From JADZEM01 sp046328125 (GTDB lineage Bacteria > Chloroflexota > UBA6077 > JACCZL01), in NCBI GenBank assembly GCA_046328125.1, contig JAXLXF010000033.1, positions 1 through 64,000 of the forward strand: 64,000 bases of DNA, read 5' to 3'. The position numbers were made by a program, and so were the translations under genes. Every line of letters begins with the position of its first letter. The first letter of the stretch is position 1. Positions 49,228 to 58,293 of this stretch are shown here, piece after piece. A model generated the notes under the pieces. That model saw only the letters and a list, made by a program, of their open reading frames with translations, was not told the origin of the DNA and made no database searches.

Positions 49228-49533
49228 GTGACGATTCCCATGAGCTCCGTCGCCGGTGATCTCGGGCGGAGCTTCGCGGTCGAAGTTTCCGACCGGCCCT
49301 CGGTTGCCGAGATCTGGGTTTCGACCGCCACGAACGGCGTCCACCTCTGGCTGCTCGCGCGGGAGATCGACGCTGCCGAGGAGCGCAGCCTCTATCGCAG
49401 CCTCGAAGCCCTGGACCGGCGATTCGGCGACATCGCCTTCGAGCTCCACATCTTGAAGCCGGCCAGCTACTCCATCCCGCTGCACGACGTCCTGCCGCCA
49501 GACGCCGAGAAGATCTTCCCGCGCGCTGTCTGA
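49228..49533 (+). CDS. Partner protein of the second HEPN-like gene
   Basis: A 101-residue protein from GTG 49228; ATG 49177 would add 17 residues, but a -10-like TATGAT at 49189-49194 makes the later start likelier. It has an alternating strand-helix pattern (VAEIWVSTATNGVHLWLLAR, then EERSLYRSLEALDRRFGDIA and FELHILKPASYSIP). The family, common before HEPN genes, resembles a degenerate nucleotidyltransferase fold, which would make it an MNT-like antitoxin, but the catalytic GSxxxG motif is absent. It precedes the HEPN-like gene by 2 bp. Confidence 0.55.
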   Translation: MTIPMSSVAGDLGRSFAVEVSDRPSVAEIWVSTATNGVHLWLLAREIDAAEERSLYRSLEALDRRFGDIAFELHILKPASYSIPLHDVLPPDAEKIFPRAV

Positions 49534-49535
49534 GC

Positions 49536-49922
49536 GTGGACCAGCGGACCGGCGAGCATCTCGACATCGCGGCGCGGAACCAGAAGCTCGTTCGTGATCT
49601 GCTCGCGCTGGCTGCCCCGGGTGCGCTCCAACCGCCACCCTACGAGTGGATCGCCGTCATTGCGTTCTACTCGGCACTGCACTATGTAGACGCGTATCTG
49701 TGGGAGATCCTGCAACGGGAGACACGGAGCCACCCGCGGCGCGCCGCCTGGGTGCGGCAGGATCGCGGACTGAATCCCTGCACTGGCGAATACCATCGTC
49801 TCTGGAACGCCGGTGGCAGCGCTCGCTACGACCGAGGCTTCAGCGTCCCGGCCTCCGAAGCCGACGAGTTGGTGAACGTAGACCTCGCGACCGTCGAGCG
49901 CGTGGTGCGAGCCGCCCTCTGA
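49536..49922 (+). CDS. HEPN-like protein 2, putative toxin
   Basis: A 128-residue helical protein from GTG 49536. The HEPN-type helix is YEWIAVIAFYSALHYVDAYL. The Rx4-6H motif is not obvious; ARYDRGF lacks the His. It is the second two-gene HEPN unit in the window after 3078-4017, with a different partner type. The helix pair and position support the call; the RNase activity is not supported. Confidence 0.55.
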   Translation: MDQRTGEHLDIAARNQKLVRDLLALAAPGALQPPPYEWIAVIAFYSALHYVDAYLWEILQRETRSHPRRAAWVRQDRGLNPCTGEYHRLWNAGGSARYDRGFSVPASEADELVNVDLATVERVVRAAL

Positions 49923-50078
49923 GCCACCCGCCATTCCGAAGTCGCGGCATGAGGCTTCGCGGCGCGCGGGTGCTCGGTACGGTCAGTCGCCCAGCGCTGC
50001 CACCCCCCTCGCCTCCCGCACGCCGTCGCACCCACCCTGGGAACCACAGCGCTCTGAGCCCGAAGATCAAGCGTTACT

Positions 50079-50118
50079 CCCCCTCTCCCGCGGCAGGGAG
50101 AGGGGGTTGGGGGGTGAG
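50079..50118. repeat. Dispersed CCCTCTCCC hairpin repeat
   Basis: CCCCCTCTCCC (50079-50089) and GGGAGAGGGGG (50096-50106) form a perfect 11-bp stem with a 6-nt loop, then TTGGGGGGTGAGGG. A second copy lies at 53849-53890. This C-rich/G-rich hairpin family is widespread in GC-rich bacteria. It lies about 50 bp upstream of the MmgE/PrpD gene. Confidence 0.8.
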
Positions 50119-50159
50119 GGCCATTCCGGGCTAGGCTATCCCCGATAGAGGAGGGGATC

Positions 50160-51566
50160 ATGGCCGACGACACGCTCGCCCGCCGCCTGGCCCGCTTCGC
50201 GATGGCCCTGCGCTACGAGGACCTGCCGCCAGCCGTCGTGGACAAGGCCAAGGCGTGCATCCAGCACTGCATCGGCGTCGGGCTGGCCGGGCACGGCAGC
50301 GGCGCCGTCCAGGTCGCCAAGGCCGCCATCCTCGCCGAGGAAGCCGCCAGCGGCATGGGGGCTGCGGGCCGCGCCAGCAACGGCGCCACCATCCTCGTCA
50401 CCGGCGAGCAGGCCACCCCCTACGGCGCCGCCTTCGTCAACAGCTCCTTGATGCACGCCAAGCTCCAGGAGGACGCCTACCACACCGGCAGCCACCCCGG
50501 CGTCGTCATCGTGCCGGCCGCCCTCGCCGTCGCCGAGACCCGCGGCAAGAGCGGGCGCGACCTCATCACCGCCGTCGCGGCCGGCTACGAGATCCAGGCC
50601 GCCATGACCGCCGACTTCATCCCCCGCAGCAACGAGCAGGGCTTCCGCTCCAGCCCCACCTATGGGCCGTTCGGCGCCGCCATCGCGGCGGGTCATCTGC
50701 TCGGCCTCACTGAGGAGCAGGCCACCCACGCCATCGGCTACGCCGCCACGTTCGCGGCCGGCACCTTCGAGGGCGGCGACGGCACCAACATCATGGTCTT
50801 GCAGGTCTCGCAGGCCGCGCGGAGCGGCCTCCTCGCGGCCTGCCTGGCCGAGCAGAACGCCCGCGCCTCGGACACCTCCCTCGAAGGGCCAATCGGCTTC
50901 TACTACGCCTTCACCGGCGGCACCGAGGGCATCCAGACGCTTGCCGACCACCTCGGCTCGCGCTGGGAGATCATGGACGTCACGCTCAAGCGGTACCCCA
51001 CCTCGATGTTCAACCAGCCGCCGATCCACGTCATCCTCGCCCTCACCGAGCAGCACGATCTCCAGCCCGACCAGATATCCTCCATCCTGGTCGAGATGAA
51101 CGACTTCGAGACGACCTACCCCAGCCCGAAGTTCGCCGGCAGCGGCTACTCGCGCCGCCGAGGCACCGGCGCGACCGGCTTCGTGGTGGCCGCCGCCTGC
51201 GTCAATCGCGGCTTCTCGATCCCGCCGGACCGTCCAGCTGGCTGGGCCTCGCCCGTCGAGGGGATCGACCGCCTGCCCACCCACGCCGCCTCGCTGGAGC
51301 TGTGGGAGCGCGTCACCGTGGTCGGCTCATCCGAGATCCCGCCGCTGGCCCCGCGGGTGACCGTCACCATGAAGGACGGCGCCACCCACACCATGCAGGC
51401 GACCGGCGACGAGCTCAAGCTGAGCCTCGCCCAGGACCGGGCCGTCGTCCGCGCCCTCATTCCCGAGATCCCCGGCGGCGCCCGCCAGGCCGAGCGGCTG
51501 ATCGCGGCCGTCGAGCACCTGGAGGACGCCCCGTCCGTCACCGAGCTGATCGCGGCGGCCAGCTGA
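50160..51566 (+). CDS. MmgE/PrpD family protein
   Basis: A 468-residue enzyme of the 2-methylcitrate dehydratase/cis-aconitate decarboxylase superfamily. Family features: ARFAMALRYEDLPPAVVDKA, then ATPYGAAFVNSSLMHAKLQE and DAYHTGSHPGVVIVPAALAV. The substrate-contact HTGSHPG and TYGPFGAAIAAGHLLGLTEE segments are kept. The specific substrate is unknown; roles in propionate or itaconate-like metabolism are known for relatives. A GAGGGG site precedes ATG 50160. The stop overlaps the next gene's start by one base. Confidence 0.88.
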   Translation: MADDTLARRLARFAMALRYEDLPPAVVDKAKACIQHCIGVGLAGHGSGAVQVAKAAILAEEAASGMGAAGRASNGATILVTGEQATPYGAAFVNSSLMHAKLQEDAYHTGSHPGVVIVPAALAVAETRGKSGRDLITAVAAGYEIQAAMTADFIPRSNEQGFRSSPTYGPFGAAIAAGHLLGLTEEQATHAIGYAATFAAGTFEGGDGTNIMVLQVSQAARSGLLAACLAEQNARASDTSLEGPIGFYYAFTGGTEGIQTLADHLGSRWEIMDVTLKRYPTSMFNQPPIHVILALTEQHDLQPDQISSILVEMNDFETTYPSPKFAGSGYSRRRGTGATGFVVAAACVNRGFSIPPDRPAGWASPVEGIDRLPTHAASLELWERVTVVGSSEIPPLAPRVTVTMKDGATHTMQATGDELKLSLAQDRAVVRALIPEIPGGARQAERLIAAVEHLEDAPSVTELIAAAS

Positions 51567-52621
51567 TGGCAGCCAGTCACGGCCACGCCGCCAACCCCAG
51601 CCCCGAGCGGTGGTCCCCGCATGGCCCCGCCGACGAGGTCGCGCCCGGCCTCTGGCGCCTCCCGATGCCGATCCCCGGCCACACTCTCGGCGGCGTCTGC
51701 GCCTACCTCGTCCGCGACCACGACGGCTACGCCCTCTTCGACTCCGGCATGGACATCCCCGTCTGCGTCGAGGCGCTGGACCGGCACCTGGCGGCGCTCG
51801 GGGTGCCCGCCTCGGCGATCCACACCGTCGTCGCCACCCACTGCCACCCCGATCACCTGGGGCAGGCCGCTCGCTTCCGCAAGACGAGCGGAGCTACGGT
51901 CTGGCTCCACCCGCTGGACGCCGCCCTCGTCAACCCCGCCCACCCGACCGGCGACGCCGACCTGGACGCCCTGACCGTCTGGCTCACCCGCCACGGCTTC
52001 CCACCCGACGAGGCCGACACTGCCCGCGACGCCGTCCACGCCCAGAACGCGCGCAGCGAGCTGATGGAGCCAGACCACCTGCTGGAGGACGGCCAGACGT
52101 TCGCCGTCGGGCCGTACCGCTTCGAGGCTGTCTGGACGCCCGGCCACACCCCCGGTCACGTCTGCCTCTACGAGACCACCCGGCGCCTCGTCCTGACCGG
52201 CGATCACCTCTTCGCGCGCGCCGCCCCGAACGTGCGGCTGATGTCCTACTCGCCGCCCGACACGATGGGCCGCTACCTGGCGTCATTGGAGCGGGTCGCG
52301 GCGCTCGGCGCCGAGAGGGCGCTGCCGGCCCACGGCGAGCCGTTCGCCCGCGTCGCCGAGCGCGCCGCGGAGGTGATCCGCCACCAGACCGACCGCCGAG
52401 AGCGCCTCCGGGGCATGATGAGAGACCGTCCCCAGACGGCCTACGAGCTGGCCCAGATCGTCTGGGGGCCGGGCGCCCGCACCACCTGGGACACCTTCCA
52501 CGGCAGATTGCGCCGCAACGCCGCCCTGACCCTGGCCGCCCACCTGGAGCAACTGGCGCTCGACGGCCAGGTTGCGTGCGTCGAGGACGGCCCCGTCGCC
52601 GGCTACGCCAGCCGCCCCTAA
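51566..52621 (+). CDS. Metallo-beta-lactamase-fold hydrolase
   Basis: A 351-residue MBL-fold protein. The dinuclear metal site is THCHPDHLGQ (His92, His94, Asp96, His97), followed by WTPGHTPGHVCLY and LTGDHLFARAAPNV (third His and bridging Asp) and LPAHGEPF. A C-terminal winged-helix-like domain (about 275-345), seen also in LACTB2-type enzymes, follows. The substrate is unknown. It is translationally coupled to the MmgE/PrpD gene and converges with the LLM gene (4-bp stop overlap). Confidence 0.88.
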   Translation: MAASHGHAANPSPERWSPHGPADEVAPGLWRLPMPIPGHTLGGVCAYLVRDHDGYALFDSGMDIPVCVEALDRHLAALGVPASAIHTVVATHCHPDHLGQAARFRKTSGATVWLHPLDAALVNPAHPTGDADLDALTVWLTRHGFPPDEADTARDAVHAQNARSELMEPDHLLEDGQTFAVGPYRFEAVWTPGHTPGHVCLYETTRRLVLTGDHLFARAAPNVRLMSYSPPDTMGRYLASLERVAALGAERALPAHGEPFARVAERAAEVIRHQTDRRERLRGMMRDRPQTAYELAQIVWGPGARTTWDTFHGRLRRNAALTLAAHLEQLALDGQVACVEDGPVAGYASRP

Positions 52622-53745
52622 CCCCCGCGCAGCCCCAGGCGCTCCAGGCGCGGCAGCACCTCCTGCGCCAGGTACGGCAGCTCCCCCAGGTAGTCCACGA
52701 AGTTGAGGGCCAGCCCGTCGAAGCCGACCCCGTGCAGCCGCGCCAGCTCGGCCGCCACCGTGTCCGGGTCGCCGACGGTGCAGTAGGCTCCGCGCGCCAG
52801 CACCTGCCGCTCCACGATCCCCTCGCCGTTACGCCGCGCCACGGCCTCCGGGTCGGTGCGGGTGCCGGTGTCCTTCGCCAGGATGTTCACGACGTTGCCA
52901 ATCGCCGCGCGGTCGGCGTGCTCGACCAGATACCGCATGTACTCGTCGGCCTCACGTCGCGTCGGGCGGCAGATGACCCCGACCGGCGTCCAGACCTGGA
53001 CCTCTCGGCCGCCCTCACGCGCCAGCCGCCTGGTCTCCGCGACCCGCTCGGCGCTCTCCTCGGGCAGCTTGACGCCGTCGAAATGGAGGTCAGAGTGCCG
53101 GATCGCGAACGCCCGCCCGGCCGGCGAGATGCCGGCGTTCATCACCAGTGGCGTCTGGTTGCCGTACGGCCCCGGCGCCCCTTCCACCCCCCGCAACTGG
53201 AAGTAGGCGCCGTCGTAGTCGAAGCGCCCGCCGTCAGCAGCGGTCGCCCAGATCCGCCTGACGATCTCCCACCACTCCTCGCCCATCGCGTAGCGGTCGT
53301 CGTGCTCCAGCATCGAGATGCCGAACATCTGGAACTCGTCTTCAATGGCGCCGCACACCAGATTGAGCACCAGCCGCCCCCGCCCGATCTGGTCGGCGGT
53401 CGCCATCTGCTTGGCGGCAATGACCGGGTGCATGAGCGAGACGTGGACGGTGCAGAAGAGGTTGAGGCGCTTCGTGGCGGCCAGCAGCCCGCAGGCCCAG
53501 GCGATCGACTCAAAGCTCTGGCTGTTGACACGCGCCTCGCCGGCGTACCCCTTCCAGCGGGCGATCGGGATCATCGCCTCAATCCCGACCTCGTCGGCCA
53601 GCTGCGCGAGCTGGAGGTTGTGCTCCCAGCTGGCATCCCACCGATTCGGGATCGTGGCGTACGTTCGACCGCTGTAGCAGTTGGCGCCGAACACGCCCAG
53701 CTTGAGACGGTTCCCCTGCACCAGCGCCTCGTTACGTGGCGGCAT
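52618..53745 (-). CDS. LLM-class flavin-dependent oxidoreductase
   Basis: A 375-residue luciferase-like monooxygenase fold from ATG 53745 (MPPRNEALVQ); AGGGGAGC lies 7 nt upstream. Family features: GVFGANCYSGRTYATIPNRW, then HNLQLAQLADEVGIEAMIPI, NLFCTVHVSLMHPVIAAKQM and ADQIGRGRLVLNLVCG, and PLVMNAGISPAGRAFA. The arrangement fits FMN/F420-type monooxygenases of the alkanesulfonate-monooxygenase or pyrimidine-oxygenase branches. The substrate is unknown. Its stop overlaps the converging MBL gene stop. Confidence 0.9.
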   Translation of the reverse strand: MPPRNEALVQGNRLKLGVFGANCYSGRTYATIPNRWDASWEHNLQLAQLADEVGIEAMIPIARWKGYAGEARVNSQSFESIAWACGLLAATKRLNLFCTVHVSLMHPVIAAKQMATADQIGRGRLVLNLVCGAIEDEFQMFGISMLEHDDRYAMGEEWWEIVRRIWATAADGGRFDYDGAYFQLRGVEGAPGPYGNQTPLVMNAGISPAGRAFAIRHSDLHFDGVKLPEESAERVAETRRLAREGGREVQVWTPVGVICRPTRREADEYMRYLVEHADRAAIGNVVNILAKDTGTRTDPEAVARRNGEGIVERQVLARGAYCTVGDPDTVAAELARLHGVGFDGLALNFVDYLGELPYLAQEVLPRLERLGLRGG

Positions 53746-53848
53746 CGGCGCTGCTCCCCTTCCAGACTGCGCGGCTGGCCCCCCGACCCGTCCGCTCGCC
53801 AAGATTGTAGTCGCTGGTGTAGCGTCTGCTTACGAGCGACCCGCCATC

Positions 53849-53890
53849 CTCCCCTCTCCCTCGCAAGGGGGAGGGGCCGGGGGAGGGGGC
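53849..53890. repeat. Dispersed CCCTCTCCC hairpin repeat, second copy
   Basis: CCCCTCTCCC (53851-53860) and GGGGGAGGGG pair with one mismatch around a TCGCAA loop, then CCGGGGGAGGGGG. It is the same family as 50079-50118 and lies about 25 bp before the start of the quinone-oxidoreductase gene, within its promoter region. Confidence 0.75.
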
Positions 53891-53914
53891 TGCCTTCACT
53901 GGAAGGGACGAACG

Positions 53915-54883
53915 ATGCGCGTAGTCGAGCTGACGGAGATCACCGGGCCGGAGGCGGTACGCCTCGGCGAGCGCCCGGAGCCAGAGGGTGACGGCGTCCT
54001 GGTCGCCGTCAAGGCGGTCGGGCTGAGCTTCCCGGACCTGCTGCGGAGCCGGGGACAGTACCAGGACTCGGCGAAGCCGCCGTACGTGCTGGGGCAGGAG
54101 TTTGCCGGCGAGGTGCTCTCGGCGCCGGCTGGCTCGGGCTTCAAGGCCGGTGACCGCGTGGCCGGCATGAGCGGCGGCATCGGGTCGGCCTCCGAGCGGT
54201 TGATCGCCCAGCCGGACATGCTGATCCCGCTGCCGGACAGCCTGACCTTCGAGCAGGGCGCCGGCGTCCTCTTCAACTACCAGACCGCCATCGTGGCGCT
54301 GGAGATCCGGGGGCGGATCAAGCCCGGCGAGGTCGTGCTGGCCCACGGCGCGGCCGGCGGGACCGGTACGGCGGTCATCCAGGTGGCGAAGGCGAACGGC
54401 GCCCGTGTGATCGCGGTAGTGTCTTCAGACGAGAAGGCGCAGACGGCCCGCGACGCTGGTGCAGACGAGGTGGTCCGCTCGGACGGCCCCTGGAAGGACC
54501 AGGCGCTGGAGCTGACCGGCGGGAACGGCGTGGACATCGCCTTCGACCCGGTCGGCGGGGACCGCATGCTGGACACGATTCGCGCACTGGCCTACGGCGG
54601 CCGGTGGGTCATCATCGGGTTCACCGGCGGCAGCATCCCCCAGGTGCCCGCCAACCGGCTGCTGCTGAAGAACGTGGAGCTGGTCGGCTCGTACCTGGGC
54701 GGCTACACCAAGCAGGTGCCGGACGGCCACGCCCGCCTGATCGCACGGGTCAAGGAGCTGCTGGCGGCTGGCGCCATCAATCCCGTCGTCGGCGCCGCCT
54801 TCCCGATGGAGCAGGCCAGCGCCGCTCTCCTGGAGATGAGCGACCGCCGGGCGCGCGGCAAGGTGGTGCTGACCATCAACTGA
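53915..54883 (+). CDS. Zinc-free NADPH:quinone-oxidoreductase-type MDR protein
   Basis: A 322-residue medium-chain reductase from ATG 53915 with GGAAGGG upstream. Family features: VKAVGLSFPDLLRSRGQYQD (no zinc ligands), LGQEFAGEVLSAPAGSGFK, LAHGAAGGTGTAVIQVAKAN (NADPH Rossmann motif) and IAFDPVGGDRMLD. It reduces quinones, enones or acyl-CoA-like substrates. A GC-rich hairpin follows the stop. Confidence 0.9.
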   Translation: MRVVELTEITGPEAVRLGERPEPEGDGVLVAVKAVGLSFPDLLRSRGQYQDSAKPPYVLGQEFAGEVLSAPAGSGFKAGDRVAGMSGGIGSASERLIAQPDMLIPLPDSLTFEQGAGVLFNYQTAIVALEIRGRIKPGEVVLAHGAAGGTGTAVIQVAKANGARVIAVVSSDEKAQTARDAGADEVVRSDGPWKDQALELTGGNGVDIAFDPVGGDRMLDTIRALAYGGRWVIIGFTGGSIPQVPANRLLLKNVELVGSYLGGYTKQVPDGHARLIARVKELLAAGAINPVVGAAFPMEQASAALLEMSDRRARGKVVLTIN

Positions 54884-54903
54884 CGGCCTACTGACCGAAA
54901 GGC

Positions 54904-54934
54904 GCGCCCGGCTGACGAGAGTCAGGCCGGGCGC
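54904..54934. terminator. Hairpin between convergent genes
   Basis: GCGCCCGGCTGAC and GTCAGGCCGGGCGC form a strong hairpin with a one-base bulge around GAGA (54917-54920). It begins 20 bp after the oxidoreductase stop and overlaps the end of the converging DUF5615 gene. Confidence 0.6.
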
Positions 54935-55287
54935 AGATAGACCACGAGATCACGCCAAACTTCGTCGCCACGCTCCTCGACGAGCGCTCGCAGGGCACGA
55001 ATCTGCCCGCCGAAGTCCTCTTGGCGGATCGACTGATTCTTCACGAAGATGATCCCGGCGTGCGACCGGCCTTCCATACCCCATGCCCTGAGAAGGTCAG
55101 CGATGGTCGCCTCGTCGTACGTAACCAACGTGCGCCCTTCGGCGGCGGCAGCTTCCAGGATTTCCTCGTCCTCCTTGTGGCGATACTCGCCTCCATGCCA
55201 CTCTTCCATGGTGAACGAGTCGATTCCGCTCGCGCGAAGCGGGCGCGAGACCCGCTGCGAGAACTGCGCATCAAGGAGCAGGAGCAT
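54922..55287 (-). CDS. DUF5615 PIN-like toxin
   Basis: A 121-residue PIN-like nuclease. It begins LLLLDAQFSQRVSRPLRASG (first catalytic Asp), then HKEDEEILEAAAAEGRTLVT with YDEATIADLLRAWGMEGRSH, and a GIIFVKNQ strand. In the family an LLxDxN-type start is usual, and here DAQ replaces it. Toxins of this type are paired with DUF433 antitoxins. It overlaps the antitoxin gene by 17 bp. The catalytic acidic residues Asp, Glu and Asp are retained; RNase activity is expected from the fold but not shown. Confidence 0.82.
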   Translation of the reverse strand: MLLLLDAQFSQRVSRPLRASGIDSFTMEEWHGGEYRHKEDEEILEAAAAEGRTLVTYDEATIADLLRAWGMEGRSHAGIIFVKNQSIRQEDFGGQIRALRALVEERGDEVWRDLVVYLRPA

Positions 55288-55717
55288 CAGCAGTGCTCAG
55301 ATCGACGGTGAAGACTTCAAGATTCGGGATGCGATTCGGAAGATCGTCGAAACCGCGATAGTGCTCCTGAATCGCGGCCTCGATCTCCTCGGGGAAGGCA
55401 CTGAGATACTTTTGCACCGCTTTGATGATGGACTCAGGCACGCTATAGTGCTCGGCCACCTTCTCCGTGTCACCCTCATAGTCGCGGAGCAAGAGCTCGA
55501 CCCAGAAGACGCGCAGCCGCGTCCCGACCACGAATGGCTCCAAGCCCCGCCCGAAGTCCTTGAACTCGACACATGGGAACGCAGCGACCCGTAATGCAAT
55601 CTCCAGGAGTCGCGCTGCCATTTCGTCGCGGGACCGCCCCTCGCGCTGGGCGAGGCGGTCGAGCTGCTCGATCTGCCGATCCTTCAACCGCAGGCTCACA
55701 ACCTTGCTCTCGCTCAT
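55271..55717 (-). CDS. RHH-DUF433-like antitoxin
   Basis: A 148-residue protein from ATG 55717. An N-terminal ribbon-helix-helix (SKVVSLRLKDRQIEQLDRLA, then EGRSRDEMAARLLEIALRV) is followed by a DUF433-type domain (PCVEFKDFGRGLEPFVVGTR, then VAEHYSVPESIIKAVQKYLS and FPEEIEAAIQEH). It would bind the operon's operator through the RHH domain and the toxin through the C-terminus. It is the intact analogue of the frameshifted gene at 5136-5560. Confidence 0.8.
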   Translation of the reverse strand: MSESKVVSLRLKDRQIEQLDRLAQREGRSRDEMAARLLEIALRVAAFPCVEFKDFGRGLEPFVVGTRLRVFWVELLLRDYEGDTEKVAEHYSVPESIIKAVQKYLSAFPEEIEAAIQEHYRGFDDLPNRIPNLEVFTVDLSTADAPAP

Positions 55718-55822
55718 GGCTCCTCCAGGGTGGTCACAGAACGGTCCGCGCTGGCCCTGCTGACAGTGTAATCGCCCGGCGCCCGGACGCAGCAGAGGGG
55801 CCACCGGCAGCACCGGCGGCCC

Positions 55823-55879
<57 letters not shown>

Positions 55880-55880
<1 letters not shown>

Positions 55881-58147
55881 TACGACTTCCAGTAGTACGT
55901 CGCCGGGCGCGAGATGTTCGGCGGCCACGACAGGTTGATGTTCGCGTAGGCGCTCGGGACGTTCCCCAGGTTCGTCTTGGCGATCTGGATGCCCTCCACC
56001 GCGCCGGACTGGCCCACCACGCCAATCGTCCACTGCGCGTCGATGGCGATCTTCCAGATCTCCTTGCCCATCCGGACCTGCTCCTCCGGCGGCTGCCCGA
56101 ACGCCTGCTTCCACATCTCCATCGCCTGCTTCATCGGGCCGGGCGGCTCCTTGCCCTGCGCCCCGTTCGACTGGAACCAGCGCCCGGCCTCCGGCATGAA
56201 CCAGCTGTTGCTGTCGATCGGGAAGATCCAGCCAGACAGGCTGTACAGCGTGTCCGTGCCTTCCGTGCCGAACGCCATGATCTGGTTCTCGCCGGCGTTG
56301 CCGCGCTTGATCCCCAGACCGCGCTCCATCTCGTTCACCCGCAGGTCCACGCCGATCTTCTTCCACTGGTCACGGATCATCTCGGCGATGCGGGTGTACT
56401 GGATGAACTGGCCGCCCAGCGTCGTGATCTCGATGCTGAGCTTGCCCTTGCCGTCGAGGCGCTGGCGGTACCCCTCGGCATCCTTCTGGGTCAGCCCGAC
56501 CTTGTCCAGCAGCTCGTTCGCCTGCTTCAGGTCGTAGGTGCACCACTTGGTGCGCCACTCCGGCCCGGGGTTGTACTTGTTCGACTCGGCCGGGGCGATC
56601 GAGCCGGGGATGCCGACGCCCAGGAACAGCGCCTCGTTGATCTGGTCGCGCTCGATGCCCAACGACAGGGCGTGGCGGAAGTCGGCGTTGTTGAACAGCT
56701 TGCCGATCTCCGGGTCCACCTCGTAGTGCAGGTTGAAGTGCATCGCGAAGTCCGACCCGGACGCCGCCGGATTGATCGAGACCTTGTAGTTGCCCTTCTG
56801 CTGGTTCTCCAGGAAGACCGGCAGCTTGCCGATGTCCATATGACGGGCCTGGAGGTCGAACTCGCCGGCGATGGCCCGGAGGTTGACCACTTCCAGGTTT
56901 TCGCCAAGCGTGAACTGAACTTTGTCGATGTACGGCAACTGGTTGCCGTCGGCGTCCACCCAGATGCTGTACGGGTTCCGCTCCAGCGTCCAGTTCGGCA
57001 GGTTGGCCGGCGTGACCGTCTTCCAGGGCGAGACCACCGGCAGGTCCGGATTCAACGCCCAGTTCGCCTTGAACTTGAACAGGCTGACCCAGTTGTCGAA
57101 CTTCGCATCGGCGACCAGCTTGTCCAACTGCTCTTTCGGCGTGTACTTCGGGAGGAACTGCTTCAGGTAGTGGGCCGGCATGTAGGCGCCCATGCCGTTG
57201 AGCCCGTTCGTGGCCTGCCCGGAGATCGAGAGGCTGAACGCCAGCGTCTCTGGCAGGAGGTAGTTCGGGTCCGGGAACTTGAAGCGGACCGTGAAGTCGT
57301 CCACCTTCTCCAGGGTGCCCGGCTTGCCGTTGATCGCCATCGCGCTGGTGGGGGCCGGCACGACCTCCTTGTTCTGGTAGACGTCCTCGAACCAGAACAT
57401 GAAGTCGGCGGCGGTGAACGGCTGGCCGTCAGACCACTTCATGCCCTTGCGCAGGCTGAGCGTGGTGACCCGGCCGCCCTCGGTGACCTCGTACCCCTTC
57501 ACGATGTTCGGGACGATCTTGCTGCCAGTCGGGTCCACGTACAGCAGGAAGTCCGGGCCGGCGGCGGCTCGGATGCCGTTCAGGTAGTCGGCCGGGCCGG
57601 TAAATCCTCGACGCCAGACCCCGCCGTACTTCCCGATCTCGTGGACCGGCTTCAGCACGAGCGGATCTTGCGGCACCCGCTGCTCGACGGGCGGCAGCTT
57701 GCCGGCCTTGACCAGATCGGCCAGCATCGGCGCTTCCTTGAAGCTCTTCGGGAACTGGGCCGGGTCGGTGATGACGGTCGGCCCTTCGATCTTGCCGACG
57801 AGGTTGCGCCCGATTCGCTCCTCAGGTTTGGCGGCAGCAGCTGCCGGCTTCGCAGCTTCGGCGGGTTTGGCAGCTTCGGTCGGCTTGGCGGCAGCGGCCG
57901 GAGCGGTGGTCGCGGCGGGCGCGGCGACGGCCGGGACCGCTGGTTTGGCCGCTTCGGCCGGCTTCGCGGCTTCGGTGGGCTTCGCGGCAGCGCTCTCGGC
58001 GGGCTTCGCCGGCGCTGAGGTCGCGGCCGGTGCACTCGGGGCCTGCGGCGCACAGGCTGCCAGTAGTCCCACCCCGAGCGTCCCCACGAACCCCTTCAAC
58101 AGACCTCGCCGCGAGATTGCCCCCATGCGATCGACAACAATCCCCAT
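55880..58147 (-). CDS. ABC transporter substrate-binding lipoprotein, family 5 (copy 1)
   Basis: A 755-residue lipoprotein from ATG 58147, with AAAGGA 9 nt upstream. The signal is SRRGLLKGFVGTLGVGLLAA with the lipobox in LLAACAP and a twin-arginine-like SRRGLLK motif. A long Ala/Lys/Pro/Glu linker of repeated AAKPAEAAKP units (about 30-100) tethers the binding domain. Family-5 features: LRKGMKWSDGQPFTAADFMF, then FEDVYQNKEVVPAP and LSLGIERDQINEALFLGVG. It is a paralogue of the protein at 58294-60537. No permease genes are nearby. Confidence 0.92.
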
Positions 58148-58188
58148 CAGCGGGAGTCCTTTCTCCCCAGGCAACCCGCTCGACACAA

Positions 58189-58231
58189 AGAGGGTCACCG
58201 GCTACCACCCCATGGTAGCCGGTGACCCTCT
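58189..58231 (-). terminator. Strong intrinsic terminator between the two binding-protein genes
   Basis: AGAGGGTCACCGGCTACC (58189-58206) and GGTAGCCGGTGACCCTCT (58214-58231) form a perfect 18-bp stem with a 7-nt loop, 63 bp after the stop of copy 2. On the minus strand CTTTGTG follows. It separates the transcripts of the tandem genes. Confidence 0.85.
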
Positions 58232-58293
58232 CGAAACGTTACGGCTGACGGATGTCGCGCTACGCCAGCCTCAGTTTATGAAGTAGGCCGGCC

